Shown: one piece after another, positions 27,117 through 33,812 of the stretch
Numbering within the stretch: the stretch's first letter is position 1
Layout: each line of letters opens with the position of its first letter
Source of the DNA: a bacterium
GTDB lineage: Bacteria > CLD3 > SB21
Reading direction: 5' to 3'
Assembly (NCBI GenBank): GCA_008933615.1
Contig: WBUR01000019.1
Coordinates: forward strand, 1 to 64,000
Length of the DNA: 64,000 nt
Notes under the pieces: model-generated
What the model saw: only the letters and a program-made list of their open reading frames with translations
Told to the model about the DNA's origin: nothing
The model's database searches: none
Made by a program: the position numbers and the translations under genes

Positions 27117-27556
27117 TGAATCCGCCCTCTGAATCTATGGGTCCTTCATTTTCTGCTTTACCGTACGCCATTTATCTGATCTGCCTGGTTTTCATTATTA
27201 TACTATCGATTGAACTTTCACCTTCAGCAGAAGGACATGGCACGCATCGGCAACTGGGATTCCCGCCATGCGGCTTCTTGACAGTGACAGGATATCCCTG
27301 TCCATCTTGCGGTCTTACTACGTCATTTTCCTATCTCGTACGAGGACACGGAATTAAATCCTTGGAAACGCAGCCTTTTGGGGCGTTCTTGTTTATCACT
27401 CTGATAGTATTTGGGATTATTGCTTTAGTTGGTTTGGTAAAGAAAATACCAGTTTCTGTTTTTATGGAATCGATGTTGTTTGAGCGAATTCAAGTTCTAT
27501 TACTGGTTTTGTTTTTACTAAGCTGGATTTACAAAATTTGTATCATGGCAGTTTAA
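27113..27556 (+). CDS. DUF2752 membrane protein
   Basis: A 147-residue protein with the DUF2752 signature GYPCPSCGLTTSFSYLVRG and about three hydrophobic segments (YAIYLICLVFIIILSI, AFLFITLIVFGIIALVGLV, VLLLVLFLLSWIYKICI). Function of the family is unknown. The start overlaps the previous stop as ATGA; a second ATG at 27116 is an alternative. The 3' end overlaps the convergent permease gene by four bases, so this is the end of the long plus-strand run. Confidence 0.85.
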   Translation: MMNPPSESMGPSFSALPYAIYLICLVFIIILSIELSPSAEGHGTHRQLGFPPCGFLTVTGYPCPSCGLTTSFSYLVRGHGIKSLETQPFGAFLFITLIVFGIIALVGLVKKIPVSVFMESMLFERIQVLLLVLFLLSWIYKICIMAV

Positions 27557-28428
27557 GTGTCGTTTTTGTTCAGGATTCCGATTTGAATCCATGCAAGTAA
27601 TCCCATGATGATAAGAAGAATATAGGCAACGGCCGAAGCATAGCCCATTCTAAAATCTCTAAATGCCAATTCATAGACGTAATAGATCACAGTTGTGGTC
27701 GAATGGAGGGGCCCTCCCTTTGTCATTATATACATTTCAGTAAATATCTGAAAACCTTTGATCGTACCGATCACAATAGAAAACAGGATCATAGGACGAA
27801 TAAGTGGAAGTGTGATATATCGAAATTGCTGACATGAACTTGCTCCAGCTATGTCTGCGCTTTCATACAATTCCACGGATATATTTTTGATTGCGGCAAG
27901 AAATAGAATACAAAAATATCCGGTCCCGATAAATATGTCCATTCCCATGATGCCCGCTAATGCAGTTTTTTCACTTAATAAGATCCCTTCGGGTTCGGGT
28001 TGAATTCCGGAAAGACGCGCGAGGAAACTTATATAACCGTCCTGCGAATATAATTGTACAAAGATCAACGACAAAACGGTTATGGAAATAATGGATGGTA
28101 AGAAAATGGCAGATCGAAAGAAGGCTTGAAATCGGGAAGTTTGGTGAATAGCATTGGCAAAGAGAATAGCAAGAGCAGTGATAACCGGAATGGTTCCAAT
28201 GCAGAAGATGAGTGTATTTTTAAGCGCGAGCCGGAATGTATCGTCATTTAACATGGAGCTGTAATTCTCAACTCCTATCCAATGCGCCTTTTCGGGAGAT
28301 AAAAGCGAATAGTCGGTGAAGCTGAGATAGAATGAATAAACAATAGGGTATGCCCAAAAAACAGAAAATATAACAATCCACGGCAGAATAAAAGCGAACG
28401 GGTGTGAAGTGGTCCGGAATAGTTTCAT
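27553..28428 (-). CDS. Sugar-type ABC transporter permease (MalF/UgpA family), unaccompanied
   Basis: From ATG 28428 the protein has 291 residues with about six membrane segments. The permease EAA loop is clear (YESADIAGASSCQQFRYITLPLIRP), and the N-terminus (FILPWIVIFSVFWAYPIVYSFYLSF) is typical of MalF/UgpA-like subunits. The frame extends upstream to 28509, but that extension runs over a strong tRNA promoter and has no ribosome-binding site. No binding protein, second permease or ATPase lies next to it, so the rest of the transporter must be elsewhere or lost. Confidence 0.88.
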   Translation of the reverse strand: MKLFRTTSHPFAFILPWIVIFSVFWAYPIVYSFYLSFTDYSLLSPEKAHWIGVENYSSMLNDDTFRLALKNTLIFCIGTIPVITALAILFANAIHQTSRFQAFFRSAIFLPSIISITVLSLIFVQLYSQDGYISFLARLSGIQPEPEGILLSEKTALAGIMGMDIFIGTGYFCILFLAAIKNISVELYESADIAGASSCQQFRYITLPLIRPMILFSIVIGTIKGFQIFTEMYIMTKGGPLHSTTTVIYYVYELAFRDFRMGYASAVAYILLIIMGLLAWIQIGILNKNDT

Positions 28429-28456
28429 TTTTATTAATTCTTGGTGGATATTTATA

Positions 28457-28485
28457 TTGACTTTTCTTACTCGTTTGTATATATT
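28457..28485 (+). promoter_or_regulatory. Sigma-70 type promoter of the tRNA-Thr/tRNA-Tyr unit
   Basis: TTGACT at 28457-28462 and TATATT at 28480-28485 are 17 bases apart, placing the transcript start about 35 bases before tRNA-Thr. The -10 is followed by TTG. It lies in the spacer upstream of the divergent permease gene. Confidence 0.7.
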
Positions 28486-28525
28486 TTGCCCGCAAAAATA
28501 TGCGTTCATTCAAATTCTTGATAGT

Positions 28526-28598
<73 letters not shown>

Positions 28599-28649
28599 CT
28601 ACGGCTTTAGATATCTATCAGAGATTTCAATTGACATATTTTGACTCAC

Positions 28650-28733
28650 GGGCAGTTGGCGGAGTGGTCAATCGCAACAGACTGTAAATCTGTCGGGCTA
28701 TGCCCTACGGAGGTTCAAATCCTTCACTGCCCA
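28650..28733 (+). tRNA. tRNA-Tyr (anticodon GTA)
   Basis: An 84-base class II tRNA: acceptor GGGCAGT pairs with ACTGCCC, the anticodon stem ACAGA/TCTGT encloses CTGTAAA with anticodon GTA, a long variable arm (CGGGCTATGCCCTAC region) follows, and the T arm GGAGG/CCTTC encloses TTCAAAT. Discriminator A; CCA is not encoded. It is 51 bases after tRNA-Thr and probably on the same transcript. Confidence 0.96.
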
Positions 28734-28741
28734 CGTGTAAA

Positions 28742-28772
28742 CCCTCAAATCTAAGTTTGAGGGATTTTTTTT
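28742..28772 (+). terminator. Terminator of the tRNA unit
   Basis: CCCTCAAA (28742-28749) pairs with TTTGAGGG (28756-28763) around a six-base loop and is followed by eight T, nine bases after tRNA-Tyr. Confidence 0.88.
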
Positions 28773-28891
28773 GTAAATTTGCCGGGCTATGCCCAGTGCA
28801 TGCCTATCCGATGTGCTGGAAAAGGTTCTGCGCCCAAAGCTCATCAGCCTTTGGCTGAAAATCCTTCACTGCCTACGTGTAAACCCTCGAA
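28772..28891 (+). pseudogene. Decayed duplicate of the 3' part of tRNA-Tyr with insertion
   Basis: TGTAAATTTGCCGGGCTATGCCC at 28772 onward repeats the anticodon loop and variable arm of the upstream tRNA-Tyr (28683 onward) with two or three mismatches. The stretch at 28859-28891 (AAATCCTTCACTGCCTACG and on) repeats 28717-28749, the tRNA 3' end and the base of its terminator, with two mismatches. Between them, 11 bases in the intact gene are replaced by about 64 bases that include the perfect inverted repeat TCAGCC-TTT-GGCTGA. No 5' half is present, so it cannot make a functional tRNA. Confidence 0.75.
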
Positions 28892-28913
28892 TAAATATTC
28901 GGGGGTTTTCTTA
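28884..28913 (+). terminator. Second-copy terminator hairpin
   Basis: CCCTCGAAT pairs with ATTCGGGGG (one T-G wobble) and is followed by TTTTCTT. It is a diverged duplicate of the tRNA-unit terminator, with compensating changes that keep the stem. Confidence 0.65.
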
Positions 28914-28941
28914 TTGATGGGTCAGAATGCGTCATATACAC

Positions 28942-28982
28942 AAAAAAACCCATCCCGATTAAGATCAGGATGGGTTTTTTTT
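28942..28982. terminator. Bidirectional terminator between tRNA region and SGNH gene
   Basis: A run of A and CCCATCC (949-955 in 28 kb numbering) pairs with GGATGGG followed by a run of T; an inner GAT/ATC extends the stem. It can end transcripts from both sides, and lies 13 bases past the stop of the minus-strand hydrolase gene. Confidence 0.85.
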
Positions 28983-28994
28983 GAAACAAATAAA

Positions 28995-30377
28995 TTATTT
29001 AGTATTCAAGAACTTCGCCTCATTGATTCTTGGTATGTCGCTGCCGTATTGCGTATTGATGGCGTCAATAAACGCATTGGCAACAACAGCATATCCATGA
29101 GAAGAAGGATGTACACCGTCTAAGCTAAATAATCCACCTGATAAAAATTTAGCATTCGCAACAAATCCGCCCGGGTATGAAATTCCGGTTGTGGCAATAT
29201 TATTAAAGATGGTATTGAAATCGACTACAGTTACGCCATTGGCCGTAGCGGCAGCTGCGATGGCGCTATTATACGTGTCAATAATCGACTTAATGCTTCT
29301 TACTTCAGCAAAAGTCAACGTGTACTTTCCGCTAACGGGGTCTAAAGGATGCAACCCATAAGGTGTCGAGGCGTTCAAATCTCCAATGGATGCCGACGTG
29401 CTTCCGAATACTGAGGAAGCAGGCAGCAGCACATATTGGATGCTGTCTTTGGTTTCCTGATAATAAAGCCGCCCTTTGGCGCCGGTTACGGCGCTTAGGA
29501 TTAGTGTGTCAACAACCGGCAATACTGTCGGATTGGGATAAAGAAACGTAAAGTAAGGAATCGACGTGACGTAGGGGATATTGCCTGTAATAACTTCTGA
29601 TCCGGTAATGCCCGCTACACTTGTCAAAGCGTCTGTATACATGTCAGGAAAATTCAGTGTTGATGGAAAACCAAACCCAGTAGCCTCGGCTTGGCTGCGC
29701 GGTGTATATGGTGGAACGCCTGAGATAGCCGTAAAGGATCCATTTAAACCGGCGCCGTTGGTAGCATAGCCCAAAATATCGTTGTGGCCTTCCCACCAAA
29801 TGATAAATGTCGGATTCAGAGTCTGCAGTTGTGTAAATTGAGATCCTGATCCACGTAAGATCGCATCGAAAAGTGTATTAGGAGAAGATCCGAGCACACC
29901 GGCGACCCAAGAAGTGGCAGAAGACGTTCCGTTCTTGAAATCATAAATAAATGCACCCGGAATACCCAAATTATCATATGCTCTTGCCAATGCGGCATTA
30001 ATGAAGCTGTTGGATGGATTCGTTACCGCGGTTGGTTTCGTCGTTGTTAAATTGAGAGTAAGTATGCCGCTGGTACCTGGATCATCAACCAACGGCTGTT
30101 CAAAATCCGAACCCAATTCGCCGCCGTGTTCTAAACCTAATTGCCTTGATATCTGCGCACCATAACTGTTTACCTGAAATTGTTCAGATAAACCTCCGTT
30201 TTGATAGCCGGCCGTTAGACTATTTCCGGCGACGACAAATTTTGTGAAATTCGCCGTTCCGCTTGTTGTAATTAACGGTAAAGGTTTTTCACTGCTGGAC
30301 GGATAATCTACCGAGCAGCCGGCATAGACTATGGCGGCAATAAGCAACGATAGACCGTGTTTAAGCATTGTTTTCAT
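28995..30377 (-). CDS. SGNH/GDSL-family hydrolase, predicted lipoprotein
   Basis: About 460 residues from ATG 30377, which has a GGAGGT ribosome-binding site; an ATG four codons upstream lies on that site. The N-terminal signal ends in a lipobox (IVYAGCS), so it should be lipid-anchored. SGNH blocks are visible: catalytic Ser in VVAGNSLTAGYQNGG, Gly/Asn in WWEGHNDIL, and Asp/His in SLDGVHPSSHGYAV. The family has esterase or lipase activity. It directly follows a FadL-type porin gene, a pairing that suggests release and uptake of fatty acids or other hydrophobic compounds. Confidence 0.88.
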   Translation of the reverse strand: MKTMLKHGLSLLIAAIVYAGCSVDYPSSSEKPLPLITTSGTANFTKFVVAGNSLTAGYQNGGLSEQFQVNSYGAQISRQLGLEHGGELGSDFEQPLVDDPGTSGILTLNLTTTKPTAVTNPSNSFINAALARAYDNLGIPGAFIYDFKNGTSSATSWVAGVLGSSPNTLFDAILRGSGSQFTQLQTLNPTFIIWWEGHNDILGYATNGAGLNGSFTAISGVPPYTPRSQAEATGFGFPSTLNFPDMYTDALTSVAGITGSEVITGNIPYVTSIPYFTFLYPNPTVLPVVDTLILSAVTGAKGRLYYQETKDSIQYVLLPASSVFGSTSASIGDLNASTPYGLHPLDPVSGKYTLTFAEVRSIKSIIDTYNSAIAAAATANGVTVVDFNTIFNNIATTGISYPGGFVANAKFLSGGLFSLDGVHPSSHGYAVVANAFIDAINTQYGSDIPRINEAKFLNTK

Positions 30378-30410
30378 TTTTACCTCCAAAATATTTTCAA
30401 TACGTTGTTG

Positions 30411-31760
30411 TTATTTTGCGCCAAAGTTATAGCCAAATCCCAATGAGAATAAATTAACGTGAGAATTATAGACTCCATCATATCCATCAACATTTGTTGA
30501 TTTAGTGCTTCTTTCCTTGAACATGACTGCAAGGTATGCGGCATCAATGTGCCATGCGTCATTAATCTTGTATCCGACACCAATTCCGATATCGTTGCGA
30601 TCTGCGTCCGGCAGGAGAGGATTAAGGGTTTCTGTTGGAGCCGGCGTTTTATCATATATATAACCGAGGCGTGCATATAGTTTCTCATTAACGGCGTATT
30701 CGGCGCCAAAACGTATCTGCCAGGTATTTTTGTAATTTTCTTCAAGAATACTCGTAGGTAAAATGCCGGATTCCGGGAACTCAATTTCGACGGTTTCAAA
30801 AACGCTCCAACCTGCATATACATAATCTAATTCGATCGACAATTTTTCAATCGGCTTGTACGCAACACCAACGACCAGACTGCTTGGAAATTCCACTGAT
30901 GTATTGCCGTTTTGTTTTAAGCCGCCATAAAGCGGGTTTGCAAGTGTTGATGCGACGTTAGCATCCAGTGCAGAAATGCCCGTATTGATCTGGCGGAATC
31001 GGGCAGTGCCTTTATACTCATTATTAACCGAGTGTTTGTAATCAACCCCAAACGATAGTTTTTCATTGACCTTTGCATAACCGGCTAGGTGAAATCCGAA
31101 CGATCCTTTGTCTTCTCCTTCTAGTTCCACACCGATGACATCATACAGACGGTTTTCGTCTCCATTATTGAACATAGCTCCGCTGTGACGCTCTAAGGCA
31201 ACTTTGGAAAATACATAATCGATACCTACGCCGATGCCAAACATATCATTGATCTTGTAAGAAAATGTCGGTGAAATGTAAACGGCCTGAATATCTGCCA
31301 AAATCGATCTAAAACGACCGCTGTAGGTGTTGTTCTTATTTTCCCATTCAGTTCCTAAGCCAAACGGGGTTGTAATGCTTAACCCGGCGGCCATCTTGTC
31401 GTTAATCTGATATATTCCGTAAGCATAGAAAGGTGGAAACCACTTATCTTTGGCTTTTTCCTTTACACCGGCACCGGGAAATTCATCAAGTCCTGAGAAT
31501 TTCGATAAAGATTGGACCGGGGTTATACCGGCATAAACACGCCATTGTCCCGGCGTACCGTAGAATGCGAGACCGGCCGGATTGTAGAAAGCCGCTGAGG
31601 CGTCCCACGGACGCGCCACTACAGCGCCACCCTGAGCCGTTGCGCGGCCGCCTTGTTCATAAATCGAAAAGCCGCCGGCAAACACTTGTTGCGACAGTAA
31701 CATCACAACCAGCATACCCATTGCAGCTTTTGCAAAAAACTTCGTTCGACATGAGTTCAT
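30411..31760 (-). CDS. OMPP1/FadL/TodX-family outer-membrane transporter
   Basis: A 449-residue protein with a cleavable signal peptide (to VFAGG) and the FadL N-terminal hatch motif: GGFSIYEQGGRATAQGGAVV, then AFYNPAGLAF. The rest alternates aromatic-ended strands typical of a beta-barrel (YDGVYNSHVNLFSLGFGYNF at the C-terminus, ending in K after a Phe-rich strand). FadL proteins move long-chain fatty acids or other hydrophobic molecules across the outer membrane. An AGGAGG site precedes the ATG. The SGNH hydrolase gene follows after 33 bases. Confidence 0.93.
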   Translation of the reverse strand: MNSCRTKFFAKAAMGMLVVMLLSQQVFAGGFSIYEQGGRATAQGGAVVARPWDASAAFYNPAGLAFYGTPGQWRVYAGITPVQSLSKFSGLDEFPGAGVKEKAKDKWFPPFYAYGIYQINDKMAAGLSITTPFGLGTEWENKNNTYSGRFRSILADIQAVYISPTFSYKINDMFGIGVGIDYVFSKVALERHSGAMFNNGDENRLYDVIGVELEGEDKGSFGFHLAGYAKVNEKLSFGVDYKHSVNNEYKGTARFRQINTGISALDANVASTLANPLYGGLKQNGNTSVEFPSSLVVGVAYKPIEKLSIELDYVYAGWSVFETVEIEFPESGILPTSILEENYKNTWQIRFGAEYAVNEKLYARLGYIYDKTPAPTETLNPLLPDADRNDIGIGVGYKINDAWHIDAAYLAVMFKERSTKSTNVDGYDGVYNSHVNLFSLGFGYNFGAK

Positions 31761-31891
31761 CTGTGATCCTCCTGAGGTTAGTTTTTTCAGTCGATAAGAC
31801 GTTAAGAGAATAAAAAGAAGAGCTATTAAATTAAAGATTATTACTTAACAAGAACATGTTGAGACAGGAAGGCACACGAAATTGCTTGGAA

Positions 31892-31920
31892 AAACTACCT
31901 AAAAAGAAAATGATTGTCAA
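31892..31920 (-). promoter_or_regulatory. Candidate promoter for the FadL-type gene
   Basis: On the minus strand TTGACA (31920-31915) and TAGTTT (31897-31892) are 17 bases apart; the -10 is weak. The rest of the 269-base gap (31761-32029) is AT-rich with no gene or clear terminator. Confidence 0.35.
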
Positions 31921-32029
31921 CATAATTTTTTGACATAAGTATTTAATGTAATTAAAATAATTAAAACACTGGACAAGTAATTGTCAGATTGAATGCGGCA
32001 ATGATAACGGGTGGTAGCACTAATTAATG

Positions 32030-33811
32030 CTATGGCTTAAGAATGGTAAGGTCGTCAAACGCAATTTGCACTTCAGGCAATACAGCCAGGCCCACATTCC
32101 CATAGATGAATGTATCATCAGTCACTTCACTTATTTGTTGATCATTTATATAAAGCGTGAAACGGTTTCCGATACATTTTGCTGTTAGTATATTATCTCC
32201 TTCTGATTTGATGGCCTCGGAAAAACTCCACGGCGCAAGATATTTCCAGTTTGAATTGACGTATTTGCCAAAAGCATATTGCCGATGTTTGTTTATAAAA
32301 AAAATGTATCCGTCCGTTGCTGTTTTCACGCGCAGCATCAAACCGTACCCGCTGGCTGCAGAGCCTTGAATCCACAGCGTTTTCACAGAAGCGGTGAAAT
32401 CATAATAATCCTTATCGAGCCATGACGAACTACCGTGAACAGAATCATACATGACATAAACGCCGCTTTTCATGTAATTATGGTGATCTTCGTACCATTC
32501 ATTTTGACCGACGAAATTTTCATAAAACATTAGTTTTGCGGTCATGGGCAATTTAGTTTCATCAACCATTTTTTCGTAATGGTAGACTGAACTGATATGT
32601 CTACAATCCGAATCAAAGACACCGTTATGATCCAAATCCACCCAACCGATTTGCGCACGAGTACGATCACAGAGAAAAAGATCATTAGACTTCATCATAC
32701 AGACATCTTTGATCTGCCTGTCTGTGTATTGCATGCCTGCCATATCCAAAATTGAAGCGGTATGCTGGGTGTTCTTATCATCGTACTCGTCCATTGCGTT
32801 GAATACATGTCCTGTTTCATGCGCAACAACTTTCCAAATCTGATTATAGCCCCAGCCGTTACACTTGTTCGGGATGACCATATTCGGGCCGCCCACATAA
32901 GCCCACGCGACACCGGATTTATTTGCGAAATAACCATCGTCATCGTTTCGCGCAGGCACAACAAATATTACGAACGACCAATCTGTTTTATATTGCTTCC
33001 TCAAAACATCCGAATAGGCACGGGTTCGCTCATAGTCTTCACCCTCAGTATAGCCTAATTGGTTCATACAGTCTTTGACCCAAATAGGGCTTTCTTCTCT
33101 GCTTCGTGTTATGGGTTCATAGCCGGTAGTACACCTTTTGATATCATACGTCCAAGACAGATTTGCACGATAACCTCCCTCCTGTGACCACCACTCCATG
33201 CCACCGTAAATTTGCTCGGTAATATGTTCAATATCATTTGGCGTCCATGTCTCGGTCTTATGGTCCGTAGTTCCGCTTGATTCTACAATAATTATTCCTA
33301 CACTTACCGAGCCAATTAGGTAGTCGCTCGTGTTTAAACTTTTCGAATTCAGCATTGCTGATTTATTATTCGCGGCTACGTTCGTAGGTCTGCGAGGAAT
33401 CTCGTCAGGGTATTTATTTATAGCAACTTCATGCGATTTTACAGTGGTAATGAATAAATTATTCCAGTTGTTGACACCCATTTCTTCTGCCGTACTCATG
33501 TCTTTCAGAGTTCCGGGTCCAATCGGCTCTTCTGCAATTAGTGTGATTATTCCGGTTAAATTTAAAGCTAATTTACTTTTTTCGGTAAGATAAGCTTGAA
33601 GGATCCGAGGTGGGTATATATGAACAACATGTCCGCCGTTAAACTCAATTACTAATCTTGTCGGTTCGAGTTGGCCGGTTTCTTTCAGGACGATGAGAAC
33701 GCGTTTTCCTTCGAAAGCGGATTGTCCCCATAAAACTGAAGTGAATAAGATAAAATATAGCAGGGTAGAGAGGTAAGTAAATACAGATTTAGTACATGGC
33801 TGCGAGCGCAT
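32030..33811 (-). CDS. Secreted zinc metalloprotease with C-terminal LamG-like domain
   Basis: From ATG 33811, one base past the preceding stop codon, the protein has 593 residues and a signal peptide ending near LWGQS. The frame runs on to 33997, but that part lies inside the upstream gene. The zinc motif HETGH (codons at 32821-32807) is followed by VFNAMDEYDD, resembling the HExxH...DEY arrangement of IgA-peptidase M64-like enzymes. The last 170 residues form a beta-rich domain like laminin-G/concanavalin folds (YYDFTASVKTLW, NRFTLYINDQQI, GNVGLAV). Substrate unknown. Confidence 0.8.
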   Translation of the reverse strand: MRSQPCTKSVFTYLSTLLYFILFTSVLWGQSAFEGKRVLIVLKETGQLEPTRLVIEFNGGHVVHIYPPRILQAYLTEKSKLALNLTGIITLIAEEPIGPGTLKDMSTAEEMGVNNWNNLFITTVKSHEVAINKYPDEIPRRPTNVAANNKSAMLNSKSLNTSDYLIGSVSVGIIIVESSGTTDHKTETWTPNDIEHITEQIYGGMEWWSQEGGYRANLSWTYDIKRCTTGYEPITRSREESPIWVKDCMNQLGYTEGEDYERTRAYSDVLRKQYKTDWSFVIFVVPARNDDDGYFANKSGVAWAYVGGPNMVIPNKCNGWGYNQIWKVVAHETGHVFNAMDEYDDKNTQHTASILDMAGMQYTDRQIKDVCMMKSNDLFLCDRTRAQIGWVDLDHNGVFDSDCRHISSVYHYEKMVDETKLPMTAKLMFYENFVGQNEWYEDHHNYMKSGVYVMYDSVHGSSSWLDKDYYDFTASVKTLWIQGSAASGYGLMLRVKTATDGYIFFINKHRQYAFGKYVNSNWKYLAPWSFSEAIKSEGDNILTAKCIGNRFTLYINDQQISEVTDDTFIYGNVGLAVLPEVQIAFDDLTILKP

Positions 33812-33812
33812 G

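Noticed and set aside
28429-28509. Upstream extension of the ABC permease frame
   Set aside because: It runs through the -35/-10 promoter of the tRNA unit and adds polar residues before a typical permease N-terminus; ATG 28428 fits better.
28631-28636. TTGACA word just before tRNA-Tyr as a separate promoter
   Set aside because: It is only 19 bases from the tRNA start, so there is no room for a -10 and transcript start ahead of the gene.
28779-29123. Open frame of 114 codons on the plus strand across the tRNA-Tyr remnant and two terminators
   Set aside because: It overlaps the duplicated tRNA fragment, two hairpin terminators and the 3' end of the hydrolase gene; no ribosome-binding site and no protein-like composition.
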